NCBI GenBank assembly: GCA_965223165.1
Contig: CBDCVQ010000017.1
Span: forward strand, 62,001-126,000
Length of the DNA: 64,000 nucleotides
Direction of reading: 5' to 3'
DNA from: JABDMH01 sp965223165
Lineage (GTDB): Bacteria; Bacteroidota; Bacteroidia; Chitinophagales; Saprospiraceae
The notes beneath the pieces are model-generated. The model was not told the origin of the DNA, did not search any database, and saw nothing but the letters and a program-made list of their open reading frames with translations. Below are positions 45,342 to 54,088 of this stretch, in pieces. A program made the position numbers and the translations under genes. Within the stretch, counting starts at the first letter, position 1. Every line of letters begins with the position of its first letter.

Positions 45342-47192
45342 TTGACGGAGACGATTTCGATCACGGACAAACTGAAGGCAGAAACCATGCAGTGGCTGTC
45401 CAACCAGGTGGAGCAGTCGGTCTCACCACAACAGATTGTGGTGACACCCACCCGCAAAGAACATGATGGGGACTTGACATTGGTCGTCTTTCCTTTAGCA
45501 AAGATATTGCGCCAGAAGCCTGCGGACATCGCTGAGGCGGCCGGTCAGCATCTGTCTGCCGCGGTCGAGGAGGTGTCGAGGTACAGTGTCGTGCAGGGAT
45601 TCCTGAATTTGACTTTGGATGACCAGTACTGGTCGCAGTTTCTCCAGGACGTGGTGGCGGATACCCGATATGGCGAAGCCCCCAAGAACGGTGAAAAGCT
45701 AATGATCGAGTTTTCTTCACCGAATACCAACAAGCCGCTGCATCTGGGGCACATACGGAATATCTTGCTGGGCTGGTCGAGTTCCAACATCGCCGAAGCC
45801 GCCGGCTATGAAGTCGTCAAGGTGCAGGTGATCAATGATCGGGGTATTGCCATCTGCAAGAGCATGGTCGCTTGGCAAGAATTTGCAGATGGGGCCACTC
45901 CGACCTCTACGCAAACAAAAGGAGATCATTTTGTGGGCTCTTACTACCTCGCCTTTGAGCAGGCCTTTGTCAAGGAATATGCGCAATGGCAGGAAGGCGC
46001 CGGGCAGGCGGTGCTGGCTGACAAGCGTCGCGCTAATCAGTCCGATGAGGAGTTCTTTGCTGCCTATAGAAATACCTACTTCAACGAGCACAGCAGCCTG
46101 GGTGGCAAGGCTAAGCAGATGCTGATGCGCTGGGAGCAGGAAGACCCGGCGGCGCGAGCGCTGTGGTCGCAGATGAATGGATGGGTATACGAGGGTTTTG
46201 AACGTACGTACGACCGGCTCGGGGTCAGCTTTGACAAGCTCTACTACGAATCCGATACCTGGTTGCTTGGGCGTCAAGTGGTGATGCAAGGACTGGAGTC
46301 CGGCCAGTTTATTCGTAAGGAGGATGGATCCGTATGGGTAGATCTGAGTGACGCCGGCATGGACGAGAAGATATTGCTGCGCTCGGACGGAACCGCCGTG
46401 TACATGACCCAAGATCTGGGCACGGCCATGGAACGATATCGAGACTACGGTATCGACAAAATGGTGTATGTGGTCGGAGACGAGCAGATCTACCATTTCA
46501 AGGTACTGTTTGAGATCTTGAAGCGACTGGGCGAACCCTACGCAGATGGACTTTACCATCTCTCTTATGGCATGGTTGATCTGCCGACAGGCAAGATGAA
46601 AACACGCGAAGGGACCGTCGTGGATGCCGATGTCCTCATGGATGAGGTAATCGCCAAGGCCTTGGAGCTGTCGACAGAAAAGGGCGAGTTGGACGATGTC
46701 GAGGCAGAGGAGCGTCAGGAAATCGCTCGCAAAATAGGCATGGCAGCGTTGAAGTTTTTTATACTGAAGGTCAATGCCAAGAAACGCATGCTGTTTGATC
46801 CGGAAGCCAGTGTCGATATGCAGGGACAGACCGGGCCTTACATCCAAAATGCGTACGTACGGATCCGGTCGGTATTGCGAAAGGCGACAGACCCGGTCGC
46901 GGATCCGGCCCCCTATGGGCTCATTGAGGAGCAGGAGAAGCAGTTGCTACGTCAACTGCATACCTATCCCGACATCATCGTCCGGGCCGTCGAAGAGTAC
47001 GATCCGAGTGGTTTGGCCAATTATTGCTACGACCTGGCTAAATCGTACCATCGCTTTTATCATGATCTGCCCATCCTCACTGCCAATCAGCCGGGGGCGA
47101 TTGTGTTTCGATCCAACCTGAGTCGGGCTGTTGCTCAGGTACTTAAACATGGCATGTCGCTGCTGGGCATCGAGATGCCTGAACGTATGTAA
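45342..47192 (+). CDS. argS: arginyl-tRNA synthetase
   Basis: Class I synthetase charging tRNA-Arg, 616 residues. The TTG at 45342 is chosen because the following LTETISITDKLKAET aligns with the N-terminal helix of other bacteroidetal ArgS proteins; an ATG at 45387 would cut that helix and upstream frame to 45150 overlaps RsmD. The HIGH motif is HLGH in NKPLHLGHIRN, and the KMSK-loop equivalent is GKMKTREGTVV. The C-terminal anticodon-binding DALR domain starts at about residue 495. glnS starts 9 bp after the stop. Confidence 0.96.
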   Translation: MTETISITDKLKAETMQWLSNQVEQSVSPQQIVVTPTRKEHDGDLTLVVFPLAKILRQKPADIAEAAGQHLSAAVEEVSRYSVVQGFLNLTLDDQYWSQFLQDVVADTRYGEAPKNGEKLMIEFSSPNTNKPLHLGHIRNILLGWSSSNIAEAAGYEVVKVQVINDRGIAICKSMVAWQEFADGATPTSTQTKGDHFVGSYYLAFEQAFVKEYAQWQEGAGQAVLADKRRANQSDEEFFAAYRNTYFNEHSSLGGKAKQMLMRWEQEDPAARALWSQMNGWVYEGFERTYDRLGVSFDKLYYESDTWLLGRQVVMQGLESGQFIRKEDGSVWVDLSDAGMDEKILLRSDGTAVYMTQDLGTAMERYRDYGIDKMVYVVGDEQIYHFKVLFEILKRLGEPYADGLYHLSYGMVDLPTGKMKTREGTVVDADVLMDEVIAKALELSTEKGELDDVEAEERQEIARKIGMAALKFFILKVNAKKRMLFDPEASVDMQGQTGPYIQNAYVRIRSVLRKATDPVADPAPYGLIEEQEKQLLRQLHTYPDIIVRAVEEYDPSGLANYCYDLAKSYHRFYHDLPILTANQPGAIVFRSNLSRAVAQVLKHGMSLLGIEMPERM

Positions 47193-47201
47193 TCTAAGCA
47201 C

Positions 47202-48881
47202 ATGAGTACAACCGAGCAGAAATCACTGCACTTCATAGAGGAGTTTATCGAGGAGGACCTCGCCAACAAGGGCACGGACTGGCAAGTGCACACCAGATTT
47301 CCGCCAGAGCCCAATGGTTATCTACATATCGGACATGCCAAGTCCATCTGCCTCAACTTTGGGCTGGCAGAGAAGTACCAGGGGACGTGCAATCTGCGCT
47401 TTGACGACACCAATCCCGTGACCGAAGACACCGAATACGTAGAAAGCATCAAGCGCGATATCAGGTGGCTGGGATTTGACTGGGAAGATCGCGAGTACTA
47501 TGCCTCTGACTATTTTGAGACCCTCTACGAGTACGCGGTCCATCTCATCGACAAGGGTTTGGCCTATGTGGATGATTCTACATCAGAAGAGATCGGAGAA
47601 ATGAAAGGGACACCTACGACGGCGGGTACAGAGAGTCCTTTCCGGAATCGCAGCATCGAGGAGAATCTAGATCTTTTTGGGCGGATGCGTGCGGGAGAAT
47701 TTCCCGATGGCAGTAAGGTCCTCCGGGCAAAAATCGATATGACCTCCCCCAATATGCACATGCGTGACCCCGTGATGTATCGCATCAAGCGGGCGCCACA
47801 TCATCGCACTGGAGATCAGTGGTGCATCTACCCCATGTACGACTTTGCCCATGGGCAGTCGGATTCGATCGAAAACATCACCTACTCGCTCTGCACGCTC
47901 GAGTTTGAAAACCATCGCCCCCTTTACGACTGGTACATCCGCGAACTGGGCATTTTTCCCAGCAGGCAGATCGAATTTGCCAGGCTCAACGTGGAGTACA
48001 TGATCACCAGCAAGCGCAGGTTACTTCGATTGGTGGAGGAGGGTGTCGTCAAGGGGTGGGATGATCCCCGCATGCCCACGATCGCAGGGCTGCGTCGGCG
48101 GGGTTACACGCCGGCCGCCATTAGAAACTTCTGTGATCGTGTCGGCATAGCTAAGCGAGACAATGTGATCGAATATGCCTTGCTGGAGTTTTGCGCCCGA
48201 GAGGATCTCAACCAAAGGGCGAATCGGGTCATGGTGGTGCTGGACCCGGTGAAGCTAGTCATCGAGAATTATCCGGAAAGGCAGTTTGAGGATCTACCTG
48301 CCGAAAACAACCCCGAAGATCCCGATGCGGGCAGTCGCATGCTCCCGTTTGGCCGAGAGCTGTACATTGATCGACGCGATTGGATGGAAGATCCTCCCAA
48401 GAAGTATTTCCGGCTGGGACCAGATCGCACTGTGCGTCTGAAACACGCCTACATCATTCATTGTCATGACTTTGTCAAGGACGAGGCGGGGGAAATCCAG
48501 GAGATCCGCTGCACCTATTATCCGGACTCCAAGAGTGGTAGCGATACCTCGGGCATCAAGGCCAAGGGCACGCTACACTGGGTGTCCGTCCCACATGCGG
48601 GCACGGGAGAGGTGCGGCTCTACGAAAATCTCTTTACCGAGCCAGATCCCACCGCAGATCCTGACAAAGACTATCTCGAGTTCCTCAACCATGACTCTTT
48701 GGTCACCGTGACTGGAGCGGCATTCGAACCTTCATTGCTGCAGGTGCAACCCGAACAGCACTATCAATTTCTGCGGGTGGGTTATTTTGTGACGGATCCC
48801 GACTCAAAGCCGGGGCATCCGGTCTTCAATCGCATCGTCGGCCTCCGGGATTCTTGGGGCAAGAAAGCGGTGCGGAAGTAG
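47202..48881 (+). CDS. glnS: glutaminyl-tRNA synthetase
   Basis: Class I synthetase charging tRNA-Gln, 559 residues. HIGH motif: HIGH in PPEPNGYLHIGHAKS; KMSK equivalent: MITSKRRL. RFDDTNP, HHRTGDQWCIYPMYDFAHG and EFARLNVEY belong to the GlnRS/GluRS catalytic core, and the C-terminal double beta-barrel anticodon domain is complete. The protein is the GlnRS type and not GluRS. It lies 9 bp after argS, so both synthetases probably share an mRNA. A hairpin follows about 130 bp downstream, shared with a convergent gene. Confidence 0.97.
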   Translation: MSTTEQKSLHFIEEFIEEDLANKGTDWQVHTRFPPEPNGYLHIGHAKSICLNFGLAEKYQGTCNLRFDDTNPVTEDTEYVESIKRDIRWLGFDWEDREYYASDYFETLYEYAVHLIDKGLAYVDDSTSEEIGEMKGTPTTAGTESPFRNRSIEENLDLFGRMRAGEFPDGSKVLRAKIDMTSPNMHMRDPVMYRIKRAPHHRTGDQWCIYPMYDFAHGQSDSIENITYSLCTLEFENHRPLYDWYIRELGIFPSRQIEFARLNVEYMITSKRRLLRLVEEGVVKGWDDPRMPTIAGLRRRGYTPAAIRNFCDRVGIAKRDNVIEYALLEFCAREDLNQRANRVMVVLDPVKLVIENYPERQFEDLPAENNPEDPDAGSRMLPFGRELYIDRRDWMEDPPKKYFRLGPDRTVRLKHAYIIHCHDFVKDEAGEIQEIRCTYYPDSKSGSDTSGIKAKGTLHWVSVPHAGTGEVRLYENLFTEPDPTADPDKDYLEFLNHDSLVTVTGAAFEPSLLQVQPEQHYQFLRVGYFVTDPDSKPGHPVFNRIVGLRDSWGKKAVRK

Positions 48882-49007
48882 TGCCGCGGATTGAAGACGT
48901 CGACCAAGGCCAGTTCTTCGCCAGCACGGGACGCCTAAGGCTTTCTTGGTGCATCTTGAAGTAGTCCCTGATACTTAAGGAGGGCAGAAGTTGCCCATAA
49001 GCTCAAA

Positions 49008-49036
49008 AAAGGCGGCCCTGCGATAAAGCCGCCTTT
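49008..49036. terminator. bidirectional terminator between glnS and a convergent lipoprotein gene
   Basis: AAAGGCGGC (49008-49016) pairs exactly with GCCGCCTTT (49028-49036) around an 11-base loop. The left side is preceded by A-rich sequence and the right followed by TTTG, so it can serve both converging genes. Confidence 0.75.
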
Positions 49037-49061
49037 GTTGCGTGGTAAATGGGAGGGCGAT

Positions 49062-49928
49062 CTACCGCTTCCAGAATGGTCTTAGGTTGATTTCGTGGCT
49101 GGATCCATCGGGTAGCGTCACCATGGCTGCATTGTTGCAGCGACCATCTCCAAAGTCGATCGATCGAGTTTCGCCATTTTTGGTGACTTCCTTGACGCCG
49201 GAGGTGATCCAAAAGCAATTCTCCTTCTTGGTGAGCGGCTCGATGATCTCCGCGCTGAAGCTGTCCCCTTGCCGGTTGGTGCCACTTGAGTTGCCCTCCA
49301 CCGAGACGGTGCCCTTAAATCGTACGATTCGTTTCTTCCATTGGCCGGCATGGCGGTATCGCACAAATTGCGTGCTCTTGGATACCTGGTGGTCCGCTGC
49401 CCATGCGGCCGTAGTCCCGTCAGGAAATTCGATCGATAGATCTACCGTCTTGTGAATGGTAATGATGCCGTCTTCGTCGATGCCGAGGTTTTCCCAGTTC
49501 TTGGATCCCTGTACAGCGGCTCCGTCTACGGTATACTCTTCAAAGGTGACAGATCTGGTGGCACCCTGGTGGTGCAGCGAATCGGAGAGGACGATGATGA
49601 TCTTGCCGGCGTGCACTCGACCCTTGGGCCCGGTACAACCCTCGCCAAAATCAATGGTAATCGTGTTGGGGAAGATCCCCTTTTCATTTTCAGCCGAGAT
49701 GGTGGCACAATCGCGTAAGGTCATGGCCGTCGAGGGTGGTGGAGGAGCTAGGGTTGCTTCATCGGCCTGCTGCTCAATATCCATGGTGAGATCCTGCAGG
49801 TACGCCAGTTCCATCACATCGGAGAGATCCGCCTGGTAGGCTTCGGTGAGGGATGGATCTTTGTCACAGGCGACCAGTAAGAGGCCGATGGCTACCATCC
49901 ATAATCCCGCTACATTTAACTTTTTCAT
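49062..49928 (-). CDS. lipoprotein of unknown function
   Basis: A 288-residue protein with a lipoprotein signal peptide from the ATG at 49928 (MKKLNVAGLWMVAIGLLLVAC), the lipobox being LVAC. An in-frame start at 50015 adds residues before the signal peptide and is less likely. The mature part begins acidic and Pro-rich (PPPPS), then is a beta-rich domain with ten or so glycine-rich turns. It has no named domain that I recognise. It converges on glnS at the shared hairpin. Bacteroidota carry many such outer-membrane-associated lipoproteins. Confidence 0.8.
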   Translation of the reverse strand: MKKLNVAGLWMVAIGLLLVACDKDPSLTEAYQADLSDVMELAYLQDLTMDIEQQADEATLAPPPPSTAMTLRDCATISAENEKGIFPNTITIDFGEGCTGPKGRVHAGKIIIVLSDSLHHQGATRSVTFEEYTVDGAAVQGSKNWENLGIDEDGIITIHKTVDLSIEFPDGTTAAWAADHQVSKSTQFVRYRHAGQWKKRIVRFKGTVSVEGNSSGTNRQGDSFSAEIIEPLTKKENCFWITSGVKEVTKNGETRSIDFGDGRCNNAAMVTLPDGSSHEINLRPFWKR

Positions 49929-50025
49929 CTTGAAATCACTTTTGAGTTGAACAAATGAAGTGACACTACCATAGACCGGCTTGACTGCTGATGGTTTAAA
50001 TAGTGGGCGGAACAAAATTCTTTCT

Positions 50026-50182
50026 GGCCGGATCTGGGCTCTGTCGCCTTGGAGGCTAGTTGACGTTGGAATACCTCAACAAGAGCAACTAGCCGTGTTA
50101 GGCGTCCTCGCCTGACACTTACTAGTCTGGTAGGAGCTTCGCATTGGACAAGTGCAGAATCCCATAATGCAATTGCCCTTGA
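50026..50182 (-). repeat. dispersed inverted copy of the 22-kb intergenic repeat
   Basis: Read on the minus strand, the stretch gives GCATTATGGGATTCTGCAC, the hairpin GTGTCAGGCG-type palindrome, TTGCTCTTGTTGAG and CTAGCCTCCAAGGC, in the same order as copy 1 of the array at 22239-22535. The hairpin here reads GTGTTAGGCG-TCCT-CGCCTGACAC on the plus strand, 10 bp with one G-T pair. It sits in the ~310-bp gap between a lipoprotein gene and pyrR, and otherwise that gap holds only a pyrR promoter-like box (TATCTTAG, 50223-50230). Confidence 0.8.
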
Positions 50183-50239
50183 TTTGTCAGACCAAACACT
50201 AGATGCAACCAAGGACAAGTAGTATCTTAGGCGCGTCTT

Positions 50240-50797
50240 ATGGCGAAGGGAAGAGTCATCATCGAGGACGCTAGGTTCAATCTTACCATCGACCGGCTTT
50301 GTCACCAACTTATTGAGCGATACGACGATTTTGCTACGAGCTGTATCATCGGCGTGCAGCCAAGAGGCATTATGCTTTCTGATCGTATCATTGCGCGACT
50401 CAAGCAGATATTGAAGATCAAGCATATCGACTACGGCAAGTTGGACATCACCTTCTATCGCGACGACTTTCGCACCCGGGACAAGCCACTTTCCGCCAGT
50501 ACTACTTCCATGGATTTCCTGGTCGATCACAAACATGTGATTCTGGTGGATGATGTGCTCTATACCGGTCGCACCATCCAAGCCGCGATGACTGCTCTAC
50601 AGCACTACGGAAGACCGGCTAATGTGGAGTTGTTGACACTGATCGATCGGAGGTTTAACCGACATCTCCCGATCTGCGGCGACTACGTCGGCATGACCGT
50701 GGATGCCTTGGATGAGGCGTATGTCAAGGTTGAGTGGAAGGAGACGACGGGTCGTGATCGGATCCTATTATTCCCAGAAAAAAAATCGAATCGATAG
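50240..50797 (+). CDS. pyrR: bifunctional pyr operon regulator/uracil phosphoribosyltransferase
   Basis: A 185-residue type I PRTase. The PRPP-binding loop is VILVDDVLYTGRT (residues 100-112), with GVQPRG and YRDDFRTR as in PyrR proteins. In many bacteria PyrR binds pyr mRNA to attenuate transcription and also shows UPRTase activity; in Bacteroidota mRNA regulation is unproven. The ATG is at 50240. pyrB follows 3 bp downstream, matching the pyrR-pyrB order common elsewhere. No attenuator hairpin with a classical PyrR binding loop was recognised upstream. Confidence 0.95.
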   Translation: MAKGRVIIEDARFNLTIDRLCHQLIERYDDFATSCIIGVQPRGIMLSDRIIARLKQILKIKHIDYGKLDITFYRDDFRTRDKPLSASTTSMDFLVDHKHVILVDDVLYTGRTIQAAMTALQHYGRPANVELLTLIDRRFNRHLPICGDYVGMTVDALDEAYVKVEWKETTGRDRILLFPEKKSNR

Positions 50798-50800
50798 ATT

Positions 50801-51742
50801 ATGGCCGAACTGCAACTGAGCACCAGGCACCTGCTCGGCATCAAATATCTCACCGCAGAGGACATCAATCTTATTTTCGAAACAGCGGACAACTTTAAGG
50901 AGGTGATCAACCGGCCCATTAAAAAGGTGCCGTCCCTCCGAGATGTCACGATTGCCAACCTCTTCTTCGAAAATTCGACCCGTACTCGTATCTCGTTTGA
51001 GTTGGCTGAGAAGAGATTGTCTGCGGATGTCGTCAACTTTTCGGCCAGCGCCTCTTCTGTCAAGAAAGGGGAGACGCTCTTAGACACGGTCAACAACATT
51101 TTGTCTATGAAGGTGGACATGGTGGTCATGCGCCATCCGGCCCCGGGGGCGCCCGCCTTTCTTGCCGATCACATTGACGCCAACATTATCAACGCGGGCG
51201 ATGGCACCCATGAGCATCCGACACAAGCGTTGCTGGACGCTTTTTCCATACGCGAGCGATTCTCCAGTTTTGAGGGTCTGCGGGTGGTGATCATAGGCGA
51301 CATCCTGCATTCTCGGGTGGCGCTGAGCAACATCTTCTGCCTCAAGGCGCTTGGCGCGCAAGTGATGGTCTGCGGACCTCCTACGCTGATCCCTAAACAC
51401 ATCGACAGCCTGGGGGTCCGTACGGAGTATGATGTCCGAAAGGCCCTGGAGTGGTGCGACGTCGCCAACGTGCTCCGGATCCAGCTGGAGCGACAGGATG
51501 TGAAGTACTTTCCATCGCTACGGGAATACACCCAATATTTTGGCATCAATAAAGCACTGCTCGACTCCGTCGGATCAGAAGTGGTCATCATGCACCCAGG
51601 CCCGATCAATCGCGGCGTTGAATTGAGTAGCGAGGTGGCTGATTCGGATCAGTCGATCATTCTGGATCAGGTGGAAAACGGAGTAGCCATTCGCATGGCT
51701 GTCCTCTATCTGCTGGCTGCACCCCGCATCGGTTCTGGGTGA
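50801..51742 (+). CDS. pyrB: aspartate carbamoyltransferase catalytic subunit
   Basis: Condenses carbamoyl phosphate and aspartate, the second step of pyrimidine synthesis. 313 residues. The carbamoyl phosphate loop is STRTR (Ser59-Arg63) in FENSTRTRISFE, with GDGTHEHPTQALLDAF and MHPGPINRGVE as further family hallmarks. No pyrI (regulatory subunit) gene adjoins, which is usual for PyrR-associated class B/C enzymes. It is 3 bp after pyrR. The 241 bp that follow carry no clear gene. Confidence 0.97.
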   Translation: MAELQLSTRHLLGIKYLTAEDINLIFETADNFKEVINRPIKKVPSLRDVTIANLFFENSTRTRISFELAEKRLSADVVNFSASASSVKKGETLLDTVNNILSMKVDMVVMRHPAPGAPAFLADHIDANIINAGDGTHEHPTQALLDAFSIRERFSSFEGLRVVIIGDILHSRVALSNIFCLKALGAQVMVCGPPTLIPKHIDSLGVRTEYDVRKALEWCDVANVLRIQLERQDVKYFPSLREYTQYFGINKALLDSVGSEVVIMHPGPINRGVELSSEVADSDQSIILDQVENGVAIRMAVLYLLAAPRIGSG

Positions 51743-51983
51743 GGTCGATGGGCAAACTGTGTCATTGACGACACCTATCCTTCTTGAGCAGCATGGGGCA
51801 GGCAGCGCCAAGGCGGACAAACTGGATCTACAAAAAAAGGCATGGATTTGATACCTCTACGGCATACTATATCCATTTCTTACATATGATTTGGGTTAAA
51901 CTTATCATAAAATCGGTCTTTCACGAGTTATTACTAGATCACGAAACCGTCACCATGCAGGTGATCACATAGAGAAAACCTAG

Positions 51984-53417
51984 ATGAGAAGATTCTTACC
52001 TTTTGTACTATGCTGCTTGATCTATCAATGTACTCTGGCGCAGGAGGCCGGATATCACATTTCTGGCTTGCTCAAGGGATATGATCAAGACACGATATTT
52101 CTCGGACACTACTACGGTGACAAGCAGTACTTGATTGACACGGTCGCGGTCACCGATGATCGGTTTGTTTTTGCGGATGTGACACCCCTTAAGCCCGGGG
52201 TGTATCTGATCGTGATGCCGCCAGACAACCGCTTCTTTCACCTAGTTATTAACGAAAGTCAATCGCCATTTTCACTGGAGGCGGACTTCAAGGCCATCGA
52301 GGCCACGATCACGTTTGAGGGATCGCCGGACAATGCGTTGTTTTATCAGAATACGAGATTTATTGCCCAGAAGCGGAAAGAGGTGACGGAACTCAATGCC
52401 CGCTTGGAGCAAACAGCAGGCGAAGCTGCGCAGCAGGAGATCCGCAATCGGTTGGAGGGGATCAATGAGGAAGTAATGGCTTACCAAGCAACGTTGGTCG
52501 CAGAACATCCCAACAGCATGACAAGCAAGCTCATTGAGAGCGGCTTCCGGGTAGATATTCCGGAGTTTACCGAGGGGACTAAGGAGGAAATACAGACTAA
52601 GCAGTATCTGCACTACAAGCGACACTACTTTGACCATATCGACCTGGGGGACAACCGGTTGATCCGTACCCCCAAACATGTCCTATTTGACAAGGTCAAC
52701 TACTACCTCGAGAAGCTCACACCGCAGCATCCGGATTCGATCATCCTTTCTATGGACTTCCTCCTCGAGCGCCTGGAGCCGGCGGAAGAGTCCTATAAGT
52801 ATTTCCTGATCAAATTTCTCAATGACTACGCAGGCAGTAAGATCGTGGGCATGGATGCGGTGTACGTGCACCTCGCAGAGAAGTACTACAGTCAGGGTAA
52901 GGCCCCTTGGGTGGAAGAAGCACAACTGAAGAAGATTGTAGCCAATGCCAGGGATATCAAGCCCACCCTGATTGGGCAGACAGCACCCAATTTTCGGGTA
53001 CAGCGCAGGGATGGTACAGACATTACCTTGCACGAGATCGAATCCCCCTACACCGTGCTGGTCTTTTGGGCGCATGATTGTGGCCACTGTAAGGATGCGA
53101 TGCCCGAGTTGGCCGAGTTCTACGAGGAGTATCGCTCAAAGGGCATTGAGGTCATGTCTGTGTGCACCAAGCTCAATGATGAGGAGCCCGGTTGCTGGAA
53201 ATTTGTCGATGAGAAGGAGATCGGCGACTGGATAAATGCGTCAGACAAGAATGGCGGACACTCCTATATGCATTCGCTATACAACATTAAGCAGACACCC
53301 AAGCTGTTTGTGCTGGACGCAGAAAAGAAGATCGTGTCCAAAGAACTCAATGCCGAGCAACTGGGCGAATTCTTTGATCATATTATCGAGAAGCCCGAGT
53401 CTGAGGATGGCCGGTAG
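51984..53417 (+). CDS. TlpA-like thiol-disulfide protein with DUF4369-like N-terminal domain
   Basis: An exported protein of 477 residues with a Sec signal peptide (LPFVLCCLIYQCTLA). Residues ~25-120 resemble the DUF4369 domain (ISGLLKGYDQDTIFLGHYY). The middle is alpha-helical (DUF5106-like). The C-terminal ~150 residues are a thioredoxin fold with active site Cys366-Gly-His-Cys369 (FWAHDCGHCKD) and the cis-Pro loop QTPKLFVLD. Periplasmic thiol:disulfide exchange, perhaps as a reductase as in TlpA/ResA, is inferred. It is single, with 241 bp upstream and about 100 bp downstream without a gene. Confidence 0.88.
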   Translation: MRRFLPFVLCCLIYQCTLAQEAGYHISGLLKGYDQDTIFLGHYYGDKQYLIDTVAVTDDRFVFADVTPLKPGVYLIVMPPDNRFFHLVINESQSPFSLEADFKAIEATITFEGSPDNALFYQNTRFIAQKRKEVTELNARLEQTAGEAAQQEIRNRLEGINEEVMAYQATLVAEHPNSMTSKLIESGFRVDIPEFTEGTKEEIQTKQYLHYKRHYFDHIDLGDNRLIRTPKHVLFDKVNYYLEKLTPQHPDSIILSMDFLLERLEPAEESYKYFLIKFLNDYAGSKIVGMDAVYVHLAEKYYSQGKAPWVEEAQLKKIVANARDIKPTLIGQTAPNFRVQRRDGTDITLHEIESPYTVLVFWAHDCGHCKDAMPELAEFYEEYRSKGIEVMSVCTKLNDEEPGCWKFVDEKEIGDWINASDKNGGHSYMHSLYNIKQTPKLFVLDAEKKIVSKELNAEQLGEFFDHIIEKPESEDGR

Positions 53418-53515
53418 GCCCCATGCGTAGTTGTCGTGGCCCGGATTAGCAGGGAAAAAAGCCCATTCGTCACTGGTTTCTTCGTTGTGAATGGATTAAT
53501 TTCCTACTTGCCGGT

Positions 53516-54088
53516 TTGTTGAAGCGTACCCATATAGGCATCGTGGCATTTGGCTGTGCCTGGCTCATATCAGCAACGCTGATAGCTCAGCCATCGGCGT
53601 ACACCTCGGTGAGCGGGCACGTCAGTTTTGAGTCTAGGGCACCTCTGGAGACCATCCGGGCTACCTCTGATCAATTGCGGGGTGCCATCGATCCCAGCAA
53701 GAACACCTTTGCCTTTGCGGTGCCCATCCCTAGTTTCGAAGGTTTCAACAGCACCCTGCAGAGGATTCACTTCAACGAAAACTACCTGGAGAGCCAGAAG
53801 TACCCCAAAGCTATCTTCACCGGCAAGATCATTGAGAAGGTCGATTGGAGCAGTGTGGACCAACTGACCGTTCGAGCCAAGGGTTTGCTGGAGATCCACG
53901 GCAAGCAACAAGAACGTATCATCAGGAGTGACCTTTTGCTGGTCGAGGGTGGTTTCGTAGTTCGGTCTAGCTTTACGGTGGACCTGCAGGACCATGATAT
54001 CGCGATACCCAAGATCGTAGTACAGAAGATCTCCAATGAGATCAGGGTAGACATCGAGGCGCATTTCTCATCACAAGTAGACAATTGA
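53516..54088 (+). CDS. YceI-like lipid-binding fold protein
   Basis: An exported protein of about 190 residues, with two adjacent TTG codons as start (53516 or 53519) and a signal peptide (FGCAWLISATLIAQ). The mature region matches the YceI lipocalin-like fold: SVSGHVSFESRAPLETIRA, then FENAL-like FEGFNSTLQRIHFNENYLESQKYPKAIFTG (read in parts). YceI folds bind polyisoprenoid-like lipids in the periplasm. The stop overlaps the TTG start of the following sensor kinase by four bases. A second YceI gene lies at 58600. Confidence 0.87.
   Translation: MLKRTHIGIVAFGCAWLISATLIAQPSAYTSVSGHVSFESRAPLETIRATSDQLRGAIDPSKNTFAFAVPIPSFEGFNSTLQRIHFNENYLESQKYPKAIFTGKIIEKVDWSSVDQLTVRAKGLLEIHGKQQERIIRSDLLLVEGGFVVRSSFTVDLQDHDIAIPKIVVQKISNEIRVDIEAHFSSQVDN

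Noticed and set aside
45717..46847. 376-residue minus-strand frame
   Set aside because: It is antisense to the catalytic region of argS, with no recognisable domain; codon-pattern shadow of a conserved gene.
51784..51972. 62-residue plus-strand frame in the gap before the TlpA-like gene
   Set aside because: Composition is not protein-like and there is no conserved motif; more likely non-coding leader sequence.
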